Below are positions 7,922 through 14,467 of a stretch of DNA of 18,098 nt, piece by piece. Location of the stretch: the NCBI GenBank assembly GCA_946002045.1, contig CAMFYM010000016.1, positions 1-18,098 on the forward strand. The letters are read 5' to 3'. The translations under genes and the position numbers were made by a program. The DNA is from an uncultured Clostridia bacterium (GTDB lineage: Bacteria; Bacillota; Clostridia; Oscillospirales; Acutalibacteraceae). How positions within the stretch are numbered: the stretch's first letter is position 1; each line of letters begins with the position of its first letter. The notes below the pieces were generated by a model. The model was not told where the DNA came from. It saw only the letters and a list, made by a program, of their open reading frames with translations, and did no database searches.

Positions 7922-7997
7922 TGGAGCGGATGACGAGGCTCGAACTCGCTACCTCAACCTTGGCAAGGTTGCGCTCTACCGGGTGAGCTACATCCGC
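7922..7997 (-). tRNA. tRNA-Gly (anticodon GCC)
   Basis: On the minus strand the 76-nt gene starts GCGGATG and its acceptor pairs with CATCCGC, followed by discriminator T and an encoded CCA (TGG at 7922-7924 on plus). The anticodon stem CAACC/GGTTG encloses the loop TTGCCAA, giving anticodon GCC, which decodes GGC and GGU. The T arm has GTTCGAG and the D arm GTAGCTCACCCGGTAGAGC. Discriminator U73 fits bacterial glycine tRNAs. The gene is single, with its own strong promoter and terminator. Confidence 0.97.
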
Positions 7998-8010
7998 AAA
8001 TGCAAGAGTT

Positions 8011-8039
8011 ATTATACATACAGCCACAGATTTTGTCAA
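8011..8039 (-). promoter_or_regulatory. Full-consensus sigma-A promoter of tRNA-Gly
   Basis: The minus strand reads TTGACA (8039-8034), a 17-bp spacer and TATAAT (8016-8011). All twelve hexamer bases match consensus, and the start site falls just upstream of the tRNA. Confidence 0.93.
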
Positions 8040-8062
8040 TACCTTTTTGTGAAAATTATATA

Positions 8063-8091
8063 TTTACATATGAGAATATTTTTGCTACAAT
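8063..8091 (+). promoter_or_regulatory. Promoter of the dnaD-like operon
   Basis: TTTACA (8063-8068), 17-bp spacer and TACAAT (8086-8091) preceded by TGC. It is divergent from the tRNA promoter. Confidence 0.6.
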
Positions 8092-8127
8092 AAAAGTCCG
8101 ACAATAAATTACAGAGAGGAGAGCGCT

Positions 8128-9132
8128 ATGGACTACCGTGTTTCGCCCTTTGGTGATATTTGGAAAAACGGAATATTTAATGTGCCTAATGAATTAGTTG
8201 ACAGGTACATAAAAATGGCAAGTGAATATCAGCTAAAGGCATTGCTGTTTATTTTGCGCAACGGTGGATGCTCCGACTCCTCCTCTATTGCAAGGGCGCT
8301 GGGTCAAACAGCGTCGGATATTGACGAATTATTAGAGTTTTGGGTTAACGAGGGTGTTATTGTTGCCAACGGTCAGGAGGCTGCAACAAAGGCCCCTGTT
8401 GAGCAATCACCCGATAAAAAGGAGACGGAAAAGCCTGCCGTTAAGGAGGTAATATCTGCTCCAAGGCTTACACCAAAGGACATTGTAGCGTATCTGCGTG
8501 ATGACGAAAATCTGCGTTTTCTATTGTCCGACGCACAGCGTGTTCTTGGCAGAACAATAAGCCACTCCGAGCAGGAAATGCTTGTTAATATGGTTATTTA
8601 CTACGGCCTTAAGGTTGAGGTTGTGTTAATGATACTTGAGTTTTATCGCAGCGAAAAGGAAAAGGGCAAAACAATCGGCATATCCTATATCAACTCAATG
8701 GCAAAGAATTGGGCAGAGGAGGGTATCAGCTCTATTGCAGATGCCGAGCAAAAGCTGCAGGACATTGCCAGAGGCAACAGGCTATGGAACGAGGTTGTGG
8801 CAATAACAGGTATTCGCCACAGGCAGCCCACTGCAAAGCAGAGAGAAATGGTGGACATCTGGTTTAAGGACTTTGACATTGCAATGATTACCCTTGCAGC
8901 AGATATTATGAAGGAAAATACTCCACAGCCTACCCTTGCTTATGTTAACAAAATCCTTAAGGAATGGAAGAAAAAGGGCATTAGCTCACCTGCACAGGTA
9001 CAAGCAGAGCAGGAGGCTTTTGCAAAAAGCAGAGAAGATAAGCAGGGCAAAAAAGCAGACAGACTTAAGGGTAAGCCGTCCTACGATTTAGAGCAAATTA
9101 AAAGGGACGCAATGGATAATACAGAGATTTAA
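8128..9132 (+). CDS. DnaD/DnaB-like primosome protein
   Basis: The 334-residue product has an N-terminal winged-helix-like region (~20-80: YQLKALLFILRNGGCSDSSSIARALGQ...LLEFWVNEGVIV), a low-complexity linker (~84-112), then two tandem DnaD C-terminal-type (DnaB_2) helical domains. The first is about 117-205 and ends YINSMAKNWAEEGISS; the second is about 212-292 and ends YVNKILKEWKKKGISS. The Y-x-N/x-x-x-W-x-x-x-G-I-S signature is typical of these domains. DnaD and DnaB proteins remodel origin DNA and help load the replicative helicase in Firmicutes. A helicase-loader ATPase gene follows after 14 bp. The start ATG at 8128 has GAGAGGAGAG upstream. The C-terminal tail is basic. Confidence 0.9.
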   Translation: MDYRVSPFGDIWKNGIFNVPNELVDRYIKMASEYQLKALLFILRNGGCSDSSSIARALGQTASDIDELLEFWVNEGVIVANGQEAATKAPVEQSPDKKETEKPAVKEVISAPRLTPKDIVAYLRDDENLRFLLSDAQRVLGRTISHSEQEMLVNMVIYYGLKVEVVLMILEFYRSEKEKGKTIGISYINSMAKNWAEEGISSIADAEQKLQDIARGNRLWNEVVAITGIRHRQPTAKQREMVDIWFKDFDIAMITLAADIMKENTPQPTLAYVNKILKEWKKKGISSPAQVQAEQEAFAKSREDKQGKKADRLKGKPSYDLEQIKRDAMDNTEI

Positions 9133-9146
9133 GGAGGAGGTGCAGT

Positions 9147-10118
9147 ATGGCATATTCACAGCAGGTATATCGCAAAGCGACGGAAATACTTGAGCGCAGA
9201 CGAGAGCAGGCAAACCTGAAGGCTCAGGACAGGCTTGAGGAAATCAGCGAAAAAATACCACAGCTTGAGGAAATACAAAGAGGTCTGTCACAAATAGGCC
9301 TTAATATTTCAAAGGTGTTTTTATACAGCGACGACAAAAAAGCAGATATGGAAAAGCTCCAGCAGGAAAGCCTTAGGCTCCAGCAGGAGAAAAAGGATAT
9401 TCTTGCAAAAAACGGATATGAGGAAAACGCCCTTGAGGTGCAGTACACCTGCCCTGTATGTAAGGACACGGGCTTTATCGGTAATCGCAGATGCAAATGC
9501 CACAAGGAGCTGCTGAAGGAAATTGAACGAGGCAATCTTGCAAAAATTGCACCTGTTGAACAATGCACCTTTGACAGCTTTGATGTGAATTATTATCCCG
9601 ACCAAATGGGCGAAAACGCCATTTCTCCCAGAGAAAAGGCAGAAAGAATAATGAACAGCTGTAAAAAATACGCTACCTCCTTTACCCGTGGCTCAAAAAG
9701 CATTATGTTTATGGGTGGCACAGGTCTTGGCAAAACCCACCTTTCACTTGCCATTGCCAATGTTGTTATCAACCGTGGATTTAGTGTTGTTTACGGCACT
9801 GCACAAAATATTCTAAGCGATTTGCAAAACGAAAATTTTGGCAGAGGTGATGATTTAAGGTACTACGAGCGAGCAGTGCTTAACTGTGATTTGCTGATTA
9901 TTGACGATTTAGGCACGGAGTTTAAAAGCGCATACACAGTGGCTTGTCTTTATAACATAATTAACTCTCGCCTTTCGGCAAAGCTGCCCACAATAATCTC
10001 TACCAACTATACTCTTGACGAGTTAGAGGAAAAATATGACCAGCGCATTACCTCAAGAATAACAGGCGAATACAGTCAGCTTGTGTTAATCGGCAATGAT
10101 ATTAGATATATGAAATAG
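9147..10118 (+). CDS. DnaI/DnaC-like replicative helicase loader ATPase
   Basis: The 323-residue product has a coiled N-terminal region (~10-90), a cysteine cluster C102-PV-C105 ... C116-K-C118-H that probably binds zinc, and a C-terminal AAA+ domain. The domain has Walker A GGTGLGKT (190-197), Walker B LLIIDD (249-254) with DLGTEF, sensor 1 IISTNYT (283-289) and arginines R300/R304 in the RITSRI box. The order matches the DnaI type of loader, which loads DnaC-type helicase. SD AAGGAGGAGGTG precedes the ATG. It is co-transcribed with the DnaD-like gene. Phage relatives of this pair exist, but nothing phage-like is nearby and codon use fits the chromosome. Confidence 0.92.
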   Translation: MAYSQQVYRKATEILERRREQANLKAQDRLEEISEKIPQLEEIQRGLSQIGLNISKVFLYSDDKKADMEKLQQESLRLQQEKKDILAKNGYEENALEVQYTCPVCKDTGFIGNRRCKCHKELLKEIERGNLAKIAPVEQCTFDSFDVNYYPDQMGENAISPREKAERIMNSCKKYATSFTRGSKSIMFMGGTGLGKTHLSLAIANVVINRGFSVVYGTAQNILSDLQNENFGRGDDLRYYERAVLNCDLLIIDDLGTEFKSAYTVACLYNIINSRLSAKLPTIISTNYTLDELEEKYDQRITSRITGEYSQLVLIGNDIRYMK

Positions 10119-10119
10119 T

Positions 10120-10155
10120 AAAAGGACACCCCTTCAGGCACCCTACGCAAAGAAG
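10120..10155 (+). repeat. Left arm of the imperfect inverted repeat bounding the restriction module
   Basis: AAAAGGACACC (10120-10130) and CGCAAAGAAG (10146-10155) match the complement of 13016-12983: the first block perfectly, the second with one change. The segment also folds locally with GGTGCC downstream (GGCACC/GGTGCC). It begins 2 bases after the dnaC-like stop. Confidence 0.5.
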
Positions 10156-10202
10156 GTGCCCCAAGGTAGCTCTTGTATCAAAACTGAATAATTGATTTTG
10201 TT

Positions 10203-10234
10203 AAACGGTATAGCTATTGGCTATGCCGTTTTTT
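10203..10234 (+). terminator. Terminator downstream of the dnaC-like gene
   Basis: AAACGGTATAGC, loop TATTG, GCTATGCCGTTT (12 bp with one G-T pair), followed by a run of six T ending at 10234. Confidence 0.85.
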
Positions 10235-10261
10235 GTTACACACCTTTTCAAAGTGTGTAAC
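10235..10261. repeat. Perfect 9-bp inverted repeat GTTACACAC / GTGTGTAAC
   Basis: The arms are 10235-10243 and 10253-10261 with a 9-nt loop, immediately after the T-run of the previous terminator. The outer bases GTTAC/GTAAC resemble the operator half-sites at 12672-12712 but in the opposite relative orientation. Confidence 0.6.
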
Positions 10262-10269
10262 CCACTATG

Positions 10270-10292
10270 ACACTTTCAATAATTGAAAGTGT
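10270..10292. repeat. Perfect 11-bp palindrome with one central base
   Basis: The palindrome ACACTTTCAAT-A-ATTGAAAGTGT lies between the two terminators at the 3' boundary of the restriction genes. It could be a protein site or part of the terminator cluster. Confidence 0.6.
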
Positions 10293-10303
10293 ATTTCATA
10301 AAA

Positions 10304-10329
10304 AGAAGGCTCTTTGTAAAGAGCCTTCT
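10304..10329 (-). terminator. Terminator of the nuclease-methyltransferase operon
   Basis: The AGAAGGCTCTTT/AAAGAGCCTTCT stem is followed on the minus strand by TTTTATG. It is 13 bases past the nuclease stop. Confidence 0.75.
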
Positions 10330-10342
10330 ATAATATATAATT

Positions 10343-11482
10343 CTACATATCTGACTTTTCAAGGTTATGTTCTCGGCAGAGCATTTGTCCGTTGTCAAGT
10401 GTGGTATGACCACCCTTGCACCACGGTATTTTATGGTCGGCGTGCATATCTTCAAATGTCCAAACGATGTCCTTGCCCTCTGCCTTGCACATAGGACAGA
10501 TACCCTTTTGTCTTTCATACATTGTCATTTTTTCATTATCGGTAAATGCTCTAATTGACAATGCCTTTTCTTTAGTCTTACCACTTAACAGATATTCGTA
10601 AATGCCTTTTTGTTTGGTAATATCATCGTCTTGTAAAAGACGGTTGATTTCGTTTTCCAACTCGTTGGGGTCATAAACATTATTTCCGTATTCATTATAG
10701 AGAATACCCCAATTTAACCCTTTCATTAGTTTTGCTCGGTATTTCGGGAAAGTCAGTTCAATCCAATCAATAACTGTCTTGAAATACTGTTTTAATGGGG
10801 TTGCATGGGTATCGTGTTGGTGTTCTGCCATATACTGTTCAATGGTCTTGTTTTCCTTTGCAGATACCCAACTTAAAACAATCTGCAAATAATCTTGTCT
10901 TATGGTTGAACCGTTCATATACTTTTCGCCAATCTTATAGGCGATACATTGGTTTTTGCTGAAATACTTTTTAGCATCGCTCAACCATTCGCCCGTATAA
11001 ATGGCATTTCTTAATTCCTGCTCGGTTAGTTTCTCTCCGGCAATGTTAATGATTTTGAACCAATCCAATTTTTCGGTGTCTGTGCCTTTGCAAATATAAA
11101 TCATCAATTTATAGTCAAGCACTTGTTCCGTAATTTCCTTTGATGTGTGTGCATAGTAGGGGGTCAATGGAGAATTAGGATTGGCGAAAATAGAATATCC
11201 ATTATCCAACCAATCGCAAATAGATATGGTTCTTTGTTGTCCGTCCAACATTTCGTACGTTCCGTCTTCGTTCTCCGACCAGTACATAACATTCAACGGA
11301 AAATTATGTAGTATAGAGTTCATAACGGCAACTTTCTTTTTATCATCATATACGAACTCTCTTTGATAAGCAGGGCGAACATTTAATTTGCCACCAAAGG
11401 CAACAACCTGCCCACTTTCTTCATCGTTATAATATCCGTCAAATACATCTCTAACGGTTATTTCGTGTAATTGTATATCCAT
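10343..11482 (-). CDS. DUF262 (ParB/GmrS-like) protein with C-terminal HNH nuclease
   Basis: The 379-residue product is probably the DNA-cutting component of the module. The N-terminal DUF262 fold shows NVRPAYQREFVYDDKKK (34-50) and the catalytic-type motif LDGQQRTISI (79-88) seen in ParB-like/GmrS nucleotide-hydrolysing domains. The C-terminus (327-379) is an HNH domain: C329-PM-C332 and C369-RE-H372 as zinc ligands, MHADHKIP with D349/H350, then N364 and H372. Domains of this type occur in GmrSD, BrxU and SspE, which restrict modified DNA or sense modification. Here the partner is an adenine methyltransferase whose stop overlaps this ATG by one base (TAATG), with AAGGAG upstream, so translation is coupled. 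Whether it cuts unmethylated or modified DNA cannot be told from sequence. Confidence 0.9.
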   Translation of the reverse strand: MDIQLHEITVRDVFDGYYNDEESGQVVAFGGKLNVRPAYQREFVYDDKKKVAVMNSILHNFPLNVMYWSENEDGTYEMLDGQQRTISICDWLDNGYSIFANPNSPLTPYYAHTSKEITEQVLDYKLMIYICKGTDTEKLDWFKIINIAGEKLTEQELRNAIYTGEWLSDAKKYFSKNQCIAYKIGEKYMNGSTIRQDYLQIVLSWVSAKENKTIEQYMAEHQHDTHATPLKQYFKTVIDWIELTFPKYRAKLMKGLNWGILYNEYGNNVYDPNELENEINRLLQDDDITKQKGIYEYLLSGKTKEKALSIRAFTDNEKMTMYERQKGICPMCKAEGKDIVWTFEDMHADHKIPWCKGGHTTLDNGQMLCREHNLEKSDM

Positions 11483-12654
11483 TATTGCTTTCTCCTTATA
11501 AGAACTCTTGCATATATGCTTGAATATAAAGCACCTGTTTCTTCATCACGAAAAGCAGGAATTTTATCTTTTTCCGGGTTAAAATCTCTATACAAAGTGC
11601 CTTTTGCATTCATTGTATATTTACCCGTTCCTTTACCACTTTTATCTAAAATTTCCATTCTTCTGTTAGTTGTAAATTCACAACTGCCAACAATTCCTAA
11701 TGCAACAATTTCAAATTGGTCGGGATTGTATTTATCAAGGAAAGTTATAGGCACGCCCATAACACCATAATAATCTTCGGGAACATCGGCAGTTTTATCA
11801 ACATTGATAGCATCATAATTCTTGTATTGTGAATATTCTTCGGGAGTATATCTTTTATACAAATCAAGATCGGTGTGTCTTTCGATATAATCCATATTAG
11901 TAAACCAACGAACACCCTTAACCCGTATATATTTTCTGCCTTGTTCGTCAATACGATAACCCGAAGCATTTAAGGGGTAATCATCAGGAACTCTAAACTC
12001 TCTGTCGCCACTATGTATGGAATATCCCATCCACATTTTATTATCTTTAATTAGTGCGAAAATCTCTTTATAGGTTATAGCATTCACATTACCGATAATA
12101 ATAAACTGCTTATTATATTCCACTAATTGAGCAACAAAATCACGGAATAAAGAAAAAGGTGGATTTGTAACAACAATATCTGCTTGTTTCAAAATCTCAA
12201 CACATTCGGGAGAACGGAAATCTCCGTCTCCTTTAAGCAAAGATAAGGCATTGTTTTTGTTTCGCAACAGATATTCAACATCGGTTAAATCAACGGCACC
12301 GTCCCCGTTAATATCAATAACTTCGGTTATCTCAATTTTATACGGAAATCTTTTAGGGGTGGTTTCTTCGCTCGGTAAAATATCAAAAATAGACAGTTGT
12401 TCAAACTGTTCGCCCACGACAGGAGAACCCATATAGCAAGTCGCAACTAACTTTTTAATGCCCAAAAAATTAAAATTCATTGCAAAATATTTGAAAAAGT
12501 TGCTTTCGTATGGGTCATCACAATTACAGAATACAACTTTATCCTTAAAATGTTTTCTGTAATGTTTCATTTCAATTTCAATATCGGCAAGTTGAGTATA
12601 AAACTCGTCTTTTTTTGCTTTATTTGCTTTTTTCAAATCACTATTTCCTGCCAT
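11482..12654 (-). CDS. EcoRI-family adenine-specific DNA methyltransferase
   Basis: The product is predicted to be an N6-adenine methyltransferase. It has KKDEFYTQLADIEIEM near the N-terminus, FCNCDDPYESNFFKYF, and the catalytic NPPF motif in ADIVVTNPPFSLFRDF, as in the EcoRI methylase family (Pfam EcoRI_methylase, from memory). I start it at ATG 12654, where GGAGG at 12668-12664 gives 9-base spacing. A GTG at 12663 would add three residues but overlaps the SD. The 390 residues exceed EcoRI methylase (about 325). An insertion just before NPPF contains DINGDGAVDLTDVEYLL (residues 114-130), an EF-hand/dockerin-like calcium loop. It lies upstream of, and is coupled to, the nuclease gene, so modification is made first. 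Its promoter is overlapped by the module's operators. Confidence 0.92.
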   Translation of the reverse strand: MAGNSDLKKANKAKKDEFYTQLADIEIEMKHYRKHFKDKVVFCNCDDPYESNFFKYFAMNFNFLGIKKLVATCYMGSPVVGEQFEQLSIFDILPSEETTPKRFPYKIEITEVIDINGDGAVDLTDVEYLLRNKNNALSLLKGDGDFRSPECVEILKQADIVVTNPPFSLFRDFVAQLVEYNKQFIIIGNVNAITYKEIFALIKDNKMWMGYSIHSGDREFRVPDDYPLNASGYRIDEQGRKYIRVKGVRWFTNMDYIERHTDLDLYKRYTPEEYSQYKNYDAINVDKTADVPEDYYGVMGVPITFLDKYNPDQFEIVALGIVGSCEFTTNRRMEILDKSGKGTGKYTMNAKGTLYRDFNPEKDKIPAFRDEETGALYSSIYARVLIRRKQ

Positions 12655-12668
12655 GTGATTCACCCTCC

Positions 12669-12691
12669 AAATGTAACATAATGTTACATTT
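12669..12691. promoter_or_regulatory. Operator 1: 23-bp perfect palindrome
   Basis: AAATGTAACAT-A-ATGTTACATTT with core TGTAAC-N5-GTTACA, centred at 12680. It covers the predicted start site and early leader of the methyltransferase transcript. Confidence 0.8.
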
Positions 12692-12716
12692 TTATTGTAA
12701 CAAAAGGTTACAATAA
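12692..12716. promoter_or_regulatory. Operator 2: 25-bp palindrome
   Basis: TTATTGTAAC-AAAAG-GTTACAATAA, with the same core TGTAAC-N5-GTTACA, centred at 12704, 24 bp from operator 1. It covers the -10 and the whole spacer of the methyltransferase promoter, and contains a TACAAT -10 candidate (12709-12714) for the divergent XRE gene. Confidence 0.8.
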
Positions 12717-12722
12717 AATCAA
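12694..12722 (-). promoter_or_regulatory. Promoter of the methyltransferase-nuclease operon
   Basis: On the minus strand TTGATT (12722-12717), 17-bp spacer and TACAAT (12699-12694). Occupation of operator 2 should block it. Confidence 0.65.
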
Positions 12723-12732
12723 GGGTGATTTC

Positions 12733-12936
12733 ATGCTTGGATTAAAGCTTATAAGAAAGCAACGCAATCTAAACCAACAAAAGGTTGCGATGGATTTACA
12801 CATTTCGCGTGAATCTTTATCGTATTATGAAAACGGTAAAAGAGAACCTTCCCTTTCGTTATTAGTAGCAATGTCAAAATATTTTAATGTTTCTATCAAT
12901 TTTTTGATAACAGGTGAAGAATTTGAGAAAAAATAA
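12733..12936 (+). CDS. Small XRE-family HTH regulator (controller-type)
   Basis: The 67-residue product is almost entirely one HTH_3/XRE domain (residues 3-60): LKLIRKQRNLNQQKVAMDLHISRESLSYYENGKREPSLSLLVAMSKYF. The recognition helix is around ISRESLSYYENG. It resembles the small dimeric controller (C) proteins that time restriction relative to modification in type II systems, though single-HTH XRE repressors are common elsewhere. It is divergent from the methyltransferase, and the two palindromic operators lie between them. Its own promoter is weak: TACAAT at 12709-12714 without a good -35, which would fit autoregulation. SD GGGTGAT is 3 bases before the ATG, a tight spacing. The role is inferred from context. 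Confidence 0.88.
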   Translation: MLGLKLIRKQRNLNQQKVAMDLHISRESLSYYENGKREPSLSLLVAMSKYFNVSINFLITGEEFEKK

Positions 12937-12966
12937 ACCTTCCGATAATTGTCGGAAGGTTTATTT
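12931..12966 (+). terminator. Terminator of the XRE gene, overlapping its stop codon
   Basis: A 15-bp perfect stem (AAATAAACCTTCCGA and complement) with a 6-nt loop. The TAA stop at 12934-12936 is inside the left arm, and the T-rich right arm ends TTTATTT. Confidence 0.88.
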
Positions 12967-12982
12967 GATTTAATAAGCAAAA

Positions 12983-13016
12983 CTTCTTTACGAAGTGTCT
13001 CCCTTGGTGTCCTTTT
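12983..13016 (-). repeat. Right arm of the inverted repeat bounding the restriction module
   Basis: CTTCTTTACG (12983-12992) and GGTGTCCTTTT (13006-13016) are complementary to the arm at 10120-10155, with a 13-base rather than 15-base middle. Confidence 0.5.
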
Positions 13017-13036
13017 TTACAATCCCAATCCGTTTT

Positions 13037-13152
13037 GGCTCCCTTGTGCAAAGGGAGCTGTTGAGCGTAGCGAAACTGAGGGATTGTAAATTTACTTTTA
13101 TCCCCTCAGTCACTACGTGACAGCTCCCCTTTATTACATTAAAAGGGGAGCC
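13037..13152. repeat. 116-bp palindromic intergenic repeat
   Basis: The ends are inverted: GGCTCCC at 13037 and GGGGAGCC ending at 13152. Inside are three hairpins: CTCCCTT-GTGC-AAAGGGAG, ACTGAGGG...CCCCTCAGT, and GCTCCCCTTT...AAAAGGGGAGC. The AGCTGT...AGCGTAG strand is partly complementary to CTACGTGACAGCT. I recall this sequence type as a frequent intergenic repeat in gut Clostridia genomes. It lies 9 bases past the S1-gene stop and may also stop transcription. Confidence 0.75.
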
Positions 13153-13161
13153 TCAATGGAT

Positions 13162-14076
13162 TTAGTCATTAAAATCAGTAAATATTTCCTTAACACTGTT
13201 TTGTGGTGAATACTGCCAAAAATCAATATGGTCTGCGACGGTATAATACCTTAAGGGTGTAGGTGGTGCAAGCTGATTGAATGACTCCACTATCACCAGC
13301 TTAACCTTCATTTTTGAAGGGATAACAGACTTAACATAAACTGCCACCTGCTGACCCACAAACAAATTGTCCTGTGGCTCGGCAAGTCCTGCCAAATTCG
13401 GTGCAAGCTCCACAAACACGCCGTAATCCTCAATGCTTCTAACAACACCTGTTACCGTTTCACCGGTGGAAAAATTGTCGGCGTTCTCCTGCCATGTGCC
13501 CAAAAGCTCCTTAAGGGAAAAGGTTAGCTTATCAGGCTCTCTTTTGCGCAGCACAACCTTAATGCTGTCCCCCTCTGTCAGCCTTTCCGACGGGTGAGTT
13601 ATACGGGAAACGGAAAGCATATCAATAGGGATAAGTGCGTTAATTCCGGCACCGATGTCAATAAATGCACCAAAGCGCTCAAGGTGAGTTACCTTGGCAT
13701 CAATAACATCCCCCACCTGCAAATTGCTTAAGTACTCGTTAATACAACGAAGCTGTACTGCCCTTCGTGATAAAAGTGCAAGGCAGTTATTATATATATC
13801 CCGTTGAAAGCCTAAAACGGTAAAGCATACATTTTTGTTAACCTTTGATATTAGGGCAATATCTCTAACGGTACCGTCATCAATTCCCACTGCACCCTCA
13901 CTGCGTGGAATAATTCCCCTAACTGCCCCTAAATCCAAGTGCAGATTATGCTCTCTGTCACAAAGGAGCACTCTTGACTCTAAAACTTCACCCCTCATCA
14001 TAGCTTCCTTAATCTCATCTATGGTTTCAAATTGCCTTGATAATTCCTGATTTTTCCCCTCCGGGTAAAATTTCAT
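13162..14076 (-). CDS. S1-domain RNA-binding protein
   Basis: The 304-residue cytoplasmic protein has three S1-type OB folds. One is degenerate at about 30-105 (VLESRVLLCDREHNLHLDLGAVRGIIP). One is typical at 119-190 (LQVGDVIDAKVTHLERFGAFIDIGAGINALIPIDMLS). The third is at about 203-263 (GETVTGVVRSIEDYGVFVELAPNLAGLAEP). Its size and layout resemble the short RpsA-like S1 proteins of Firmicutes, probably binding mRNA or the ribosome, though not a full 4-6 domain ribosomal protein S1. The ATG at 14076 has GAGTGAT upstream. It is monocistronic and divergent from the murI operon across 120 bp plus the second MITE. Confidence 0.87.
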   Translation of the reverse strand: MKFYPEGKNQELSRQFETIDEIKEAMMRGEVLESRVLLCDREHNLHLDLGAVRGIIPRSEGAVGIDDGTVRDIALISKVNKNVCFTVLGFQRDIYNNCLALLSRRAVQLRCINEYLSNLQVGDVIDAKVTHLERFGAFIDIGAGINALIPIDMLSVSRITHPSERLTEGDSIKVVLRKREPDKLTFSLKELLGTWQENADNFSTGETVTGVVRSIEDYGVFVELAPNLAGLAEPQDNLFVGQQVAVYVKSVIPSKMKVKLVIVESFNQLAPPTPLRYYTVADHIDFWQYSPQNSVKEIFTDFND

Positions 14077-14141
14077 AGCATCACTCTCTTTTATTTTTGT
14101 AGTTAAATATATTCACATACAATTAAAATTATGATAACTCA

Positions 14142-14170
14142 TTGTAAAATTATAAAATGAGTGCTATAAT
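14142..14170 (+). promoter_or_regulatory. Promoter of the DUF951-murI-prfA operon
   Basis: TTGTAA (14142-14147), 17-bp spacer and TATAAT (14165-14170) preceded by TGC (extended -10). The predicted start is near 14177. A 271-bp MITE-like element now separates it from the first gene. Confidence 0.75.
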
Positions 14171-14196
14171 AGTAAGGATAAACAGGCAGTGCTTTA

Positions 14197-14467
14197 AGCA
14201 AGCGAGACAAATCCGAACAAGCCTAAAACGGCTCGATTTCGGCATCTTTTCGCTTTTCGTCATTGTAAGGCGACAGCCTAACGGCTTCCTCAAAACAAAA
14301 ATCTGCTCAAAATCAATTCCGTTTTAGGTCGCAGATTTTTTATGAAACGGATTTTTCGTTAGGCAAGGCACAAAACGCAGTTAATCCTTTCGGATTAACG
14401 AGTATTTTAACACAGCATAGCGAGAAATCCGTTCATAAAAAACTTATTCGGATTTGTCTCGCTTGCT
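14197..14467 (+). mobile_element. 271-bp MITE-like structured element, copy 2
   Basis: This second copy has the same orientation and length as that at 5820-6090. TA flanks it at 14195-14196 and 14468-14469. The 25-bp terminal inverted repeats (14197-14221, 14443-14467) have a single mismatch. Internal stems are: CCTAAAACGG (14222-14231) with CCGTTTTAGG (14319-14328); AAAAATCTGC (14297-14306) with GCAGATTTTT (14331-14340); GTTAATCC/GGATTAAC (14380-14399); and ACGGATTTTTCG with CGAGAAATCCGT (14347-14432). It lies wholly in the 5' leader of the murI operon, and AAGGAG (14469-14474) starts inside the right-hand TA. Confidence 0.87.

Larger units (their letters stand above)
10120..13016. other. 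Putative horizontally acquired restriction-modification module
   Basis: Three genes (DUF262-HNH nuclease, EcoRI-family methyltransferase, XRE regulator) lie between inverted arms at 10120-10155 and 12983-13016. By eye the DNA is clearly more AT-rich than the flanks, and AAA replaces the AAG-rich codon use of neighbouring genes. No integrase or transposase is present, so the way it moved is unknown. Confidence 0.55.

Noticed and set aside
10235..10261. Third operator for the XRE regulator
   Set aside because: The GTTACA and TGTAAC half-sites are in the opposite relative orientation and 15 bases apart, so it does not match the operator pattern. It is listed as a repeat only.
12280..12354. Dockerin domain inside the methyltransferase
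   Set aside because: Only one calcium-loop motif is present and the protein is cytoplasmic, whereas a dockerin needs two repeats and secretion. It is kept only as a calcium-loop-like insert.
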